This document shows, one piece after another, positions 10,627 to 21,030 of a stretch of DNA of 64,000 nt. The notes below the pieces were generated by a model. It had not been told where the DNA came from and ran no database searches. It saw nothing but the letters and a program-made list of their open reading frames with translations. The stretch lies in the NCBI GenBank assembly GCA_024760905.1, contig CM045731.1, positions 19,597,001 through 19,661,000 of the forward strand, given 5' to 3'. The translations under genes and the position numbers were made by a program. This DNA comes from Plotosus lineatus (lineage: Eukaryota > Chordata > Actinopteri > Siluriformes > Plotosidae). Every line of letters begins with the position of its first letter. Positions within the stretch are counted from its first letter, which is position 1.

Positions 10627-10810
10627 GATTAACACCATTAAAAATTGACTCACTGGCAGATTCATTGGAAGAGAACCTAGGTGTCACATTACCACTTGGT
10701 GGCTGTATAAGACAAAAGACAACAATGTGATGGTTATCTACACCCTCATTCAGAATGACTCCAGGATGACATTCTTTCTGACACTCACATGCTCTCATTT
10801 ACAAAACAAA
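10627..10810 (+). promoter_or_regulatory. Conserved upstream block of sulfotransferase copies
   Basis: About 185 bp directly 5' of the ATG ('gattaacaccattaaaa', 'tgtcacattaccacttggtg', 'tcagaatgactccag', 'acatgctctca', 'acaaaacaaaATG') recurs before copies C, D and F, and partly before E. It probably contains 5' UTR and perhaps proximal promoter. No TATA box is assigned with confidence. Confidence 0.45.
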
Positions 10811-11905
10811 ATGTGGAGATATACCTGTGTATACACTGTGTGTTTAACACTGAGTTTATTTCCTTTTATACTTTATTTCATCCAACAACCAGAGGACGGA
10901 CATCAAGAACATCTCCATTTGAACACAATTCCAGAACTTGAAGAACAGCTGGACACTGATCAGGACAGGAGATGTGAAGCGAAGACCCACACAAGTCCGG
11001 TGCCATTCAAGCTGAAGATCAGACAATACGCCAGAAAGAAGCGTGTTCGCGACCTGTGCCGCAGCAGAGGTGCCATAAACATCAATGGCAAGTGGCAGAC
11101 ATTTGATCAAATTCCCATCTCATACTTGAATGACCTGTTTGTGGACAATCGGCACGAAATAATCTACTGCAGCGTTCCAAAAGTTGGCTGCACTACATGG
11201 AAACGGATCATGATCTTCTTGAGTGAGAGTCTGAAGGTGCATGGTGTTCCTTACAGAAAACCTGAGGATCTGAAAGATGGAATAATTCATGAAGCTCCTC
11301 TACCCCGCCTCAGTGCATACCCAAGGGAAGTGATCAACAAAAAACTGCAGACATTTAAAAAATTCCTATTCGTCAGAGATCCATTTGTTCGACTGATCTC
11401 AGCTTACAGAGATAAGTTTTTAAAACTGAATCAGCTTTACTATAAAAGGGTTGCAGTGGGATTACTGCGCAAATATGGAAATGTTTCAAATCCACCAGCA
11501 TCAGTACAGGAAGCACATGCTTCTGGCATGATTCCTTCTTTCAACAACTTTATTCAATATATACTGAGTCTCCCTGTAAAACACGGTGAAGCGTTCGACA
11601 TACACTGGCGACAAACAGTTCACTTGTGCCATCCCTGTCTTATTGATTATGACTTCATCGGGAAAATGGAAACCTTACAAGAAGATGCCGAGCAACTGCT
11701 TCGCATACTCCATGTTGATAACATCATCAGCATTCACCCACAGAGTGGTGGCAAAACAGAGCAAAGTGAGATAAAGAACTGGTTTTACAACATTACAGTG
11801 GAAGATAGAAGAAAACTCTACAAAACCTATGAGGAAGATTTCACATTGTTTGGATATAAAAATCATGAAAATCTAGACACTCTTGTTCAATCTACCATCA
11901 TCTGA
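10811..11905 (+). CDS. Golgi carbohydrate sulfotransferase, copy A (intact)
   Basis: Predicted type II membrane enzyme of the Sulfotransfer_2 family (CHST8-14 type), which moves sulfate from PAPS to a sugar hydroxyl in the Golgi lumen. The acceptor cannot be read from the sequence. The 364 residues have a short cytosolic start, a membrane segment at about 4-24 and an acidic stem. The 5'-phosphosulfate loop is PKVGCTTWKR at about 123-132 and the 3'-phosphate motif is RDPFVRLISAYRDK at about 189-202. A DIHW motif follows at 263 and LCHPCLIDYDFIGKMETL at about 272-289. Sequons are NVS 224 and NIT 327. I chose the ATG at 10811 because it has an A at -3, puts the membrane segment next to the N-terminus, and is conserved in the other copies. 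An in-frame ATG lies 28 codons upstream. The single open exon has a family-typical length. The exact CHST subtype is not resolved. Confidence 0.9.
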   Translation: MWRYTCVYTVCLTLSLFPFILYFIQQPEDGHQEHLHLNTIPELEEQLDTDQDRRCEAKTHTSPVPFKLKIRQYARKKRVRDLCRSRGAININGKWQTFDQIPISYLNDLFVDNRHEIIYCSVPKVGCTTWKRIMIFLSESLKVHGVPYRKPEDLKDGIIHEAPLPRLSAYPREVINKKLQTFKKFLFVRDPFVRLISAYRDKFLKLNQLYYKRVAVGLLRKYGNVSNPPASVQEAHASGMIPSFNNFIQYILSLPVKHGEAFDIHWRQTVHLCHPCLIDYDFIGKMETLQEDAEQLLRILHVDNIISIHPQSGGKTEQSEIKNWFYNITVEDRRKLYKTYEEDFTLFGYKNHENLDTLVQSTII

Positions 11906-12062
11906 GTTGATTGTTGTGTTCTAAAGAATTATTGGTGTGTTAATTTACCATTGGTGAATCTTGTGTTATGAGTCTTCTTTATTATCCGAATGCCATGAGT
12001 TCTATCAAAACGGAAAATGGGATTCTTTGTTCCCGTACTACAAATATATCACAGGAACAGAT
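11906..12062. other. 3' flank of sulfotransferase A
   Basis: Downstream sequence to about 12000 ('gtgttctaaagaattattgg', 'tatccgaatgcc') matches the flank of copy D at 46823-46920. This is probably 3' UTR. No classical AATAAA was seen within this stretch. Confidence 0.45.
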
Positions 12063-12079
12063 TGGTTGAAACATCTAAT

Positions 12080-12411
12080 TTCTTTCTTTCAGCTTTTTCC
12101 CTTTTCTCGGGAGTCGCCACAGCGAATCATCTGATTCCCACATTTGATTTGGCAGAGGTTTTTACGTTGGATGCCCTTCCTTTCACAACCCTTTAGAAAG
12201 AGACAGAAACACGCTGACTGCTTTGCAGCTACTCTTTACGAATGTCAGCAATGGTTCTTTTACATGCCTCTCACCATAGACAGTGAGGGACATGGCTCGC
12301 CTTTGATAACCCAGTTAACTGCACTGGGGGGACAGTGAAAACCCTGTGGGGACTCAAACCCCCAACCTTAGGATCAGAGATCCTGCGCCCTATCCAGACC
12401 ATCACTGCCCC
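12080..12411 (-). mobile_element. tRNA-derived SINE, RTE-type tail, with 17-bp TSD
   Basis: Nearly complete, minus orientation. Flanks are TGGTTGAAACATCTAAT at 12063-12079 and TGGTTGAAACGTCTAAT at 12412-12428. The tail contains the 'ggcgactcccgagaaaaggg' type RTE 3' end. Confidence 0.9.
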
Positions 12412-12428
12412 TGGTTGAAACGTCTAAT

Positions 12429-12483
12429 GTCTGTCTTCCTTTCGGCTTTTTCCCTTTTACTCAGGAGTCGCCAGCGAATCACC
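12429..12483 (-). mobile_element. SINE 3'-end fragment, second insertion at the same site
   Basis: About 55 bp of RTE-type tail only ('tttcggctttttccctttta' and 'ggagtcgcc'), followed by a third copy of the 17-bp target repeat at 12484-12500. This looks like a severely 5'-truncated SINE insertion. Confidence 0.75.
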
Positions 12484-12500
12484 TGGTTGAAACGTCTAAT

Positions 12501-12620
12501 ATATTGTTTAAATTCAACCAATACAGATGATGGAAATGTGTCCAGTGAAATCTTTGGTTGCCTGAAAAAAAAAAATTGACCGGTTGTAAGTACATGTAAA
12601 ATATTTTTAAAACACACATG

Positions 12621-12663
<43 letters not shown>

Positions 12664-13020
12664 ATACATGTACATTTTTGGCGTACTCAATAGATCACTT
12701 AATTAAAAGTATGAGTAATGCAGACAGAATTTACTATCTGTACTACTTAATTATAAGAAAGAATTATTAATATGATAGTTAATATATTTAGAACAAATGA
12801 TTCTCATGTATTTAATAAAAAAATGTAATTGTGAAGTTTTGGTGTTTGGGGCATTGAAAATAGAAAGGATTACATATTAGAATGGATACTTTAATAAAAC
12901 CTATGTGAATTGTAATGTGTGTGATGGACTGACTTACTCTAACCACAATGTTGGTATAAAAAAAAATCAAGACTATTTTATGAGAACGTTTGATTTGAAT
13001 TAATAAACTGGTCTGAAATA
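12501..13020. other. AT-rich non-coding stretch with (CA)n
   Basis: Contains a (CA)n tract at about 12625-12658. No gene was recognised. Confidence 0.6.
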
Positions 13021-16013
13021 TCTTCTTTTCCTTTCGGCTGTTCCCTTCAGGGGTCGCCACCGCAAATTATCTGCCTCCATCTCACCCAATCCTCTGAATC
13101 TTCTTCTCTTACGCAAACTACCTTCATGTCCTCTTTCACCACATGCATAAATCTGCTCTTTGGTCTTTCTCTAGGCCTTCTGCCTGGTAGTTCCAACCTC
13201 AGCATCCTACTATCAATATATTCACCATTCCTCCTCTGTACATGTCCAAGCCTTCTCAATCTAGCCTCTCTGACTTTGTTTCCAAAATCTCTTACATGTG
13301 CTATCCCTCTGATGAACTCATTCCTAATCCTATCCCTCCTCGTTACTCTCAAAGATAATCTCAACATTTTCATCTCTGCTACCTCCAGCTCTGCCTCCTG
13401 TCTTTTTCTCAGTGCCATTTTTTCTAAACCATACAACATCATTGGCCTCATCACCGTTTTGTAGACTTTTACTTTAATTCTTTCCGATAACGTCTTATCA
13501 CACACCACACCAGACACTTTTCTCCAACAATTCCAACCTGCCTGCACACGCTTCTTCACCTCTTTTCCACATTCTCCATTACTCTGGACTGTTAAGCTGA
13601 AGTACTTAAAATTCTCCATCTTCTTTATCACTGCTCCCTGTAACCTCACCGTTCCTCTTGGGTCCTTCTCATTCCCACAGATGTATTCTGTCTCACTGAG
13701 GCTAACCTTCATTCCACTGCTTTCGAGGGCATACCTCCACCTCTCTATCTTTTTTCTCCACTTATTCTCTGCTCTCACTACAGATCACAATGTCATCTGC
13801 AAACATCATAGTCCATGGAAATTCTTGTCTAACCTAGTCCGTCAGCCTTCACCATAGCAAACAAGAAGGGGCTCAGAGCTGAACCCTTCTGTCACGCTGA
13901 CAGCACACCTCACCACTGTTTAACATCTCTCATACATGTCCTGCACCACTCTAACATACTTTTCTGCCACTCCAGACTTCCTCATGCAATACCACAGTCT
14001 CTCTCTCGGCACCCTGTCATATGCTTTCTCCAGATCCACAAAGGCACAATGCAGCACGAAGCAAACACTGCATCTGTGGTGCTCTTTCTTGACATGAAAC
14101 CAAACTGTTGTTCACAAATGCTGACCTCTGCCCTGAGTCTAGCTTCCACTATTCCTTCCCATAACTTCATCATATGGCTCCTCAACGTTATCCCTCTGTA
14201 GTTGCCACAACTCTACATGTCTCCCTTGTTCTTAAAAATGGGCAACAGCACACTTCTCCATTCCTCTGGCATCCTCTCGATCTCTAAGACCTTGTCGAAT
14301 GTTCTTGTCAGGAAATCTACTGCTACCTCGCCTACACTTCCAAACCTCCACTGGTATGTCATCAGGACCAAGTGCCTTTCCACTCGTCAATGCACTCCTC
14401 ACTTCACCCTTACTACTCTTTGCAACTTCCTGGTCCTCAACAATCACCTCTTCTCTTTCATCTCTCATTTTCCTCATTCATCAACTCTTCAAAGTATTCT
14501 TTCCATCTTCCCATACATTTCTGTCATCAGTCAATACATTTCCCTCTCTGTCCTTAATCACTCTAACTTGCTGCACATCCTTCCCATCTCTAGTTCTCTG
14601 CTGTGCCAACCTGTATAAATCATTTTCTCCATCCTTACCATCCAACCTAGCATACGAGTCAGCATACGCCCTCTGTTTGGCTTTTGACATTGCTACCGTC
14701 GCCTTACGCTGTGTCTCCCTGTCCTCCTGTTTACTCTCTTCAGTCCTCTCACTCTCCCATTTCTTCTTAACTGACTTCTTCCTTTGTACACACTCCTGCA
14801 CTTCCTCATTCCACCACCAAGTCTCCTTATCTACTTTCCTTCCAGAGGACACACCAACTACTCTCCTACCTGTCTCCATGATCATATTAGCTGTAGTTGT
14901 CCATTCATCTGGAAGCACTTCCTGACCACTCAAAGCCTGTTTCAACTGTTCCTTGAAGACAACACAACACTCTTCCTTTGTCAGCTTCCACCACTTTGTC
15001 TTCTGCTCTGTCTTTGCCTTCTTCACCTTCCTCACCATCAGTGTCATCCTGCACACCACCATCCTATGCTGTTTGGCAACACTCTCACCCACTACTAATT
15101 TGCAGTCACTGACTTCCTTCAAATAGGTGCTCCTACCTCTGCTTTTATGTCACCCTATGCTCCTGTGTCTTCTGGAAGAAAGTATTTTCCACAGCCATTT
15201 CCATCCCTTTTGCAAAATCTATCAGCATCTGTCCTTCTGTGTTCCTGTCCTGGATACCAAACCTGCCCATCACTTTCTTGTCCCCTCTGTTGCCTGCACC
15301 AACATCTCCATTGAAGTTTGCACCAATGACCACTCTTTCACCTCTGGGGATACTGCGCATCACTTCATCTAACTCATTCTCTTCTTGCTCACATCCTGCC
15401 TGTGGGGCATAAGCACTAAAACATTGAACTTTCAATTTCTAACTTGAGACTCATCACTCTGTCTGACACTCTTTTCACTTCTAGAACATTCCTGACCAAC
15501 CCCTCTTTCAAGATGACTCCTACTCCATCTCTTTTCCCATCCACACTATGATAAAAGAGCTTAAACCCTACTCCTAAGCTTCTAGCCTTACTACCTTTCC
15601 AACTGGTCTCCTGGACACACAGTATGTCCACCTTCCTCCTCTGCATCATCCATCATCAGCCAGCTCTCTACATTTTCCTGTCATAGTTCCAACATTCAAA
15701 GTCCCTACTCTCAGTCCTAGACTAGTGCCTTGCTTCTTCTCTCTCTACCTACGGACACGCCTCCCGCCTCTCCTTCTTCGATCAACAGTAGTCCGGTTTC
15801 CATCATGACCCTGTTGGTTAAGAGCAATGATTATGGTTGTTGTTAACCCGGGCCTCGACCGATCTGGTTTGGAAGTCGCATTGATGATCCGCATAGTAGA
15901 TTTGGCATAGGTTTTACATCAGATGCCCTTCCTGGCACAACCCTATGCATTTATCCTGGCTTGGAACTGGCGTGAGGACGAACACTGGCTTGTGCCCCCC
16001 TCACGGCTGCCTT
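13021..16013 (-). mobile_element. RTE-clade LINE, near full length, decayed
   Basis: Minus-strand element from the 5' region (about 16013; 'tgtgcccccctcacggctgc' on +) to the 3' end at 13021. Coding parts in order: an APE-type endonuclease (about 15649-15145, with a GANFNGDVGAGNRG block), a linker (15122-14481), a reverse transcriptase N-terminal region (14477-13982, with GKALGPDDIPVEVWK) and the RT C-terminal part with GRRPRERPKSR (13778-13047). Frames change several times, and the FADD region around 13790-13860 is broken, so it is inactive. Long plus-strand ORFs here are antisense shadows. Confidence 0.9.
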
Positions 16014-16475
16014 AACTGGTTGAAAATATGTACTTGTAAAAATGAGGGTCTGACAAGATATTCATTAAACCTAAAGGAGCTGCTATTCACAAATACTAGT
16101 ATATACAGTAGGCCCTTGACCATGCACAGTTTTGTGCTCGCACCCCTGCCTTCTCGTGGATTACTGACAAACCAGGAAGTAACTGGCACGTGATTCAAGT
16201 TTAGTCAGTGGCTGAGAGGTTTTGTTTCTTCCTCCTGCTGATTGGTTGAGATGATGTGTACGCCCCTTTTTTCTCATTCGTGCACAAGTTGTCAATGTGC
16301 ATTTTTTTAGCATTATTATTTTATGTATGATATTACATGCGCTAAAATATGCTTCTAAAACACATTCCATAGACAGTATTACTCATCAATACAGTACTAA
16401 TGTAGTAAAAGGTAGTAATGATATGTAAAAACATTTAAATTTTAATTTTGTACTGTGATATTATTTATTGATTTC

Positions 16476-16536
<61 letters not shown>

Positions 16537-16844
16537 CAGCTGGGCCTAGAATGCAGGAGACAGTGTGAGATAGCACAGAGTCAATTTATTATGCAATCAA
16601 CCTGAGCAGGTCAGCCAGGCCCCTCAGCCGCCGCTGAGAGAAAACAGAGTTAGAGAACAGAACCGCCAAAATTAAAGTCAACCAAAAACACAGACCATAA
16701 CAAAAAAAACCCATAAAAAAACATGAAGTGTAATAAATTGGATCTCAAAAGGATAAACATGCTACAACACAGTACATATAATATGATGTATAATCGAGAA
16801 CGACAACTTGAGACGACTTAAGTCGAGGTGTACTTGTGTGCGTG

Positions 16845-16883
<39 letters not shown>
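16014..16883. other. Repeat mosaic without genes
   Basis: Around 16100-16440 lies a pogo-like remnant starting CAGTAGGCCCTTGACC; its 3' part ('gacagtattactcat') recurs at 36110. A (TA)n tract is at 16481-16532. 'aatgcaggagacagtgtgag' near 16550 faintly resembles the gypsy LTR end at 36190. A (CA)n tract is at 16849-16881. Confidence 0.55.
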
Positions 16884-16885
<2 letters not shown>

Positions 16886-17120
16886 GGTGATACCTCAGCT
16901 CACAAATTTAATTTGTTCCGAGGGCAAGCTTGTAATCCGCAACGTTTGTTAGATGAAACAATTATTCCAATTAGCAATAACAGAAAACCAATTAATTTGT
17001 TCCAACCCCCTCCCAAAATCATAACCTGCCACAAACACACATATTTGACCTAATATATTAAAGAGAAACATGTTAAAAACCAATAAATATTTCATAATAA
17101 TACATGTACATTCACGTTAG

Positions 17121-17420
17121 GGGGCAGTGGTGGTCTCGTGGTATAGGGTGCTGGATCACTGAGTGCAGCTAACTGGGTTATCAAAAGCAGGCCATGTCTC
17201 TCACTGTCTATGGTGAGAGGCATGTAAAAGAACCATTGCTGACTTTCGTAAAGAGTAGGCTGCAAAGTCGTCAGCGCGTTTATGTCCCTTGCTAAAAAGG
17301 GTTGTGACAGGAAGGGCATCCGATGTAAAAACCTCTGCCAAATCAAACGTGTGAATCAGATGATTCGCTGTGGCGACTCCTGAGTAAAAGGGAAAAAGCC
17401 GAAAGGAAGACAGACAGACA
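17121..17420 (+). mobile_element. tRNA-derived SINE, RTE-type tail, B box deleted
   Basis: Starts GGGGCAGTGGTGGTCTCGTGG. The segment between 'ggatcact' and 'gagtgcagctaa' is deleted, removing the B box. The body and RTE-type tail to 'gaaaggaagacagacagac' are intact. Flanks ACATGTACATTCACGTTA (17102) and ACATGTACACGCACATTA (17418) look like a diverged target duplication. Confidence 0.85.
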
Positions 17421-17586
17421 TGTACACGCACATTAATAATAAACAATAAGTCAACTAACCCTTCCGATCATCAACTGAGGTGAAGATGTCACGTGAGCAG
17501 GCATAAAGTTTTGGGTAACAGAATTTTGTGCCTGTGCACGCTACAAATGACAGCGAGGAAAGGCTCGTGGTGAGCTTCCACAAGGC

Positions 17587-17861
17587 CAGTGCTTCTCAAA
17601 TAGTGTGGCACATGGTGTGATGCTGGGAGGTGCATATGACTCTAGAGAACATGCTTTTTTGCCATACTATCCTCGAATTAAGTGTAAGAACGCATCTACT
17701 ACAGTCGTTGGCAGTGGCGCTAATGTGTAGGGAAAAATTACCGAGCAAACGATATGAAGCGCAGTAAACACTATACATAGTTGGGTGCGGGGCGCTGGGT
17801 GGGCGTGAAATGTTTTTTTCTTCCTAGAGGAGCCATCACAGAAAATAATTGAAAAGCACTG
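17587..17861. mobile_element. hAT-like non-autonomous transposon (MITE)
   Basis: About 275 bp bounded by CAGTGCTTCTCAA and TTGAAAAGCACTG, inverted ends of the hAT/Charlie type. The flanks ccacaagg and tgacaagg fit an imperfect 8-bp target duplication. No transposase is inside. Confidence 0.6.
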
Positions 17862-18002
17862 TGACAAGGTATTCTCGGAGCGCAGAGGAATACACGCTAG
17901 GGTTATGACAAATTTTTTTTTTTCCAGAATTTCTACTTTACTGATGTTGCATTTGGTGAACTTTTATTCATATATGAATTTTTTTAAAATTATTTTTACT
18001 GG

Positions 18003-18235
18003 GTAATGCAAAATCCTCCCGCACTCAGCACATTCTCCTCCCAGCAAGAAGTTCATGGGTCCGACTCAGTGTGGGGTCTGAAGGTTCTTCCCATGCTTGC
18101 GTTTGTTTCCTCAGGGTTCTCAGGTTTCCACCCACAATCTAAAGACATGTGCACTTTGATAATTGACTGCTCCAAATTGTCTCAGATATAAAATGTGTAT
18201 GAGTGAGTTTGTGTGTGCACACTGACCCCATGATG
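18003..18235 (+). mobile_element. L2-type SINE/LINE fragment
   Basis: 'gaaggttcttcccatgcttg', 'aggtttccacccacaatcta' and 'tgctccaaattgtctcag' match the second SINE family seen at 7577-8335. 18236-18620 holds nothing recognisable. Confidence 0.55.
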
Positions 18236-18624
18236 ATTCTGTAGTGTTGCTGTGATCATGTCATCATTCATCCACAGAGCATTATTCAAGTCAGGTACTA
18301 CCTGGGGCAGCGACTCGTGTTCTCAGTTTGTGCACAGGTGGTGGGGTGAGGGTGGTTGGAACTGCGTGCTTTCAATTTTGGGAAGAAGCTGCATATGGGA
18401 TTGATGGTCACATATCCATAAATAAGTGTGTTTACTGTGAGCAGAGAACTTTGTCTCCGATATGCCAACGCTGCAATGGAGTGAAATGTGTATCGGTGAC
18501 TACGCTGATGCTCCTCAGTGTGCATGCTGTGCTGTTTTCAAGATCCTCACCTTTGTCTCCCGATGCATGCTGTCAAACAATGGACGCCTCTGGCTTAATG
18601 CATCTCTACGTTCATCGTGTCATC

Positions 18625-18785
18625 CTGTCTCCCTGATCACATTAGCTGTAGTTGTCCAGTCATCTGGAAGCACCAAAACCTGTTTCAACTCCTCCTTGAA
18701 GACAACAAGACACTCTTCCTTTATCAGCTTCCATCACTTTGTCTTCTGCTCTGCCTTTGCCTTCTCAGAAGTCAGAAATCAGGTG
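18625..18785 (-). mobile_element. RTE LINE fragment (linker region)
   Basis: Equivalent to the endonuclease-RT linker of the other RTE copies ('agtcatctggaagcacc', 'tcagcttccatcactttgtc'). It is short and decayed. Confidence 0.75.
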
Positions 18786-18946
18786 GACTGATGAATTTAC
18801 AGCTGTTCTCCCTTGAGAGTCAATATACCTGAAACCTTTCAAGACAACTAGGGATACAAAACTAAGATGGTTTCAATATCACCTCCTTCACACACTAATT
18901 CCAACTAATGTCTATTTATACAAAATCAAACTCCGTCCTGATGATA

Positions 18947-19311
18947 CTAATGCTCCTACCTCCGCTTTTATAAGTCACCCTGTGCTCCTCTCTCTTCTGG
19001 AAGAAAGTATTTACCACAGCCATTTCCATCCTTTTTTGCAAACTCTACCAACATCTGTCCTTCTGCGTTCCTGTCTTGGATACCAAACCTGCCCATCACT
19101 TCCTTGTCCCCTCTGTTGCCTGCACCAACATGTCCATTGAAGTCTGCCCCAATGACCACTATTTCACCTCTGAGGGTACTCTGCATCACTTCATCTAACT
19201 TACACCAGAATCTCTCCTTCTCTTCTTGCTCACATCCTGCCTGTGGGGTATAAGCACTAATAACATGAAACATCATGCCTTCAATTTCTAACTTGAGACT
19301 CATCACTCTGT
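18947..19311 (-). mobile_element. RTE LINE fragment (endonuclease)
   Basis: Minus translation MMSLKLEIEGMMFHVISAYT... with GADFNGHVGAGNRGDKEVMG is the middle of the APE-type endonuclease. It ends abruptly at 19311, where a second RTE piece begins with different content, so this is a separate truncated insertion or a rearranged piece. Confidence 0.85.
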
Positions 19312-20667
19312 CTGTTTTCGCTTCTGTTTACTCTCTTCGGTCCTCTCAATGTCCCACTTCTTCTTGGCTAACCTCTTCTTTTGTACACACTCCTGCACTT
19401 CCTCATTCCACCACCAAGTTTCCTTATCTACTTTCCTTCCAGAGGACACACCAAGTACTCTCTTACCGGTCTCCCTGATCACATTGGCTGTGGTTGTCCA
19501 GTCATCTGGAAGCACTTCCTGACTACCCAAAGCCTGTATCAACTCCTCCTTGAAGACAACACGACACTCTTCCTTTTTCAGCTTCCACCACTTTGTCTTC
19601 TGCTCTGCCTTTGCCTTTTTCACCTTTCTCACCATCAGTGTCATCCTGCACACCACCATCCTATGCTGTTTGGCAACACTCTCACCCGCTACTACTTTGC
19701 AGTCACTGACTTCCTTCAAATTACATCGCCTACACAAGATGTAGTCTACCTGTGTGCTCTTACCTCTGCTTTCATAAGTCACCCTATGCTTCTGTTTCTT
19801 CTTGAAGAAAGTATTCACCACAGCCATTTGCATCCTTTTTGCAAAATCGATCAACATCTGTCCTTCTGTGTTCCTGTCCTGGATACCAAACTTCCTCGTC
19901 CCCTCTGTTGCCTGCACCAACATGTCCATTGAAGTCTGCTCCAATGACCACTCTTTCACCTCTGGGGGTACTCTGCATCACTTCATCTCAGTCACTCCAG
20001 AATCTCTCCTTCTCTTCTCGCTCACATCCTGCCTGTGGGGCATAAGCACTAACAACATTGACCATCACACCTTCAATTTCTAACTTGAGACTCATCACTC
20101 TGTCTGACACTCTTTTCACTTCTAGAACATTCCTGACAAACCCCTCCTTCAAGATGACTCCTACTCCATTTCTCTTCCCATCCACACCATTATAAAACCG
20201 TTTAAACCCTGCTCCTAAGCTTCTAGCCTTTCTACCTTTCCACCTTGTCTCCTGAACACACAGTATGTCCACCTTCCTCCTCTGCATCATGTCAGCCAGC
20301 TCTCTACCTTTTCCTGTCATAGTTCCAACATTCAAAGTCCCTACTCTCAGTCCTAAACTCATGCCTTTCCTCTTCTCTCTCTGCCTATGGACACGCCTCC
20401 CGCCTCTCCTTCTTCGACCTCTCCTTCTTCGACCAACAATAGTCCAATTTCCGCCAGCACCCTGTTGGTTAACAGCACTGATGGCGGTTGTTGTTAACCC
20501 GGGCCTCATCCGATCCGGTATGAATTTTTTTGTTGTGACTCGCATATTTTATTTGGCATTTGTTTTACGCCTGATGCCCTTCCTGATGCAACCCTCTGCA
20601 TTTATCTGGGCTTGGGACCGGCGTGAGGGAGAGACACTGGCTTGTGCCCCCCCCTCAAGGCTGCATT
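19312..20667 (-). mobile_element. RTE LINE, 5' half
   Basis: Runs from the 5' region (20667) through the endonuclease (about 20450-19770, with RVGTLNVGTMTGKGRELADM and VQETRWKG) into the linker (19700-19312). An extra copy of a short 'ctccttcttcgac' unit near 20410 duplicates a few residues. It is frameshifted around 19990 and lacks the RT domain. Confidence 0.9.
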
Positions 20668-20888
20668 AAATATATGTTTTTTACATGTTTATTTTACATG
20701 TTTATCTTTAATACATTAGGTCAAATATACGCGTTTGTGTCGGGTTACATGAGTTTGGGAGGGGGGGGGTTGGAATGGATTAATTGGTTTTCTATTATTT
20801 CCTATGGGAATTTTTGTTTTATCTAACGAACGTTTTGACTTACGAGCTTCCCTCGGAATGGATTAATGGATTAAGTCAAGGTACCACT

Positions 20889-20985
20889 GTATATAAAAGG
20901 GTGGTTGTCCACATAGTTTCCTAGTTTCTAATAAAAAAAACAGAGCGAGAGAGAGAGAAGGCACGAGAGACAGAGCGAGAAAGTA

Positions 20986-21030
<45 letters not shown>

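Larger units (their letters stand above)
16884..20888. mobile_element. DNA transposon with about 200-bp inverted ends, filled by later insertions
   Basis: 16884-17110 and the reverse complement of 20670-20888 align over roughly 200 bp, sharing 'aaccaattaat', 'ttccaaccccc' and 'tatttgacctaat'. The right end reads 'aaggtaccactgta', the usual pogo/mariner CAGTGGTACC end with TA. Between them sit a SINE, a hAT MITE, SINE debris and RTE pieces (about 3.5 kb), none of which encodes a matching transposase. Confidence 0.65.

Noticed and set aside
10727..10810. Upstream in-frame ATG extending sulfotransferase A by 28 residues
   Set aside because: It lies in the shared non-coding block, has no equivalent in-frame start in all copies, and would bury the membrane segment; the ATG at 10811 fits better.
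14202..15098. Long plus-strand open frames (e.g. 14299-14925)
   Set aside because: They are the antisense of the minus-strand RTE and are rich in Ser, Leu, Pro and His as expected for such shadows. Similar frames at 19381-19932, 26448-26783 and 59173-60177 were rejected for the same reason.
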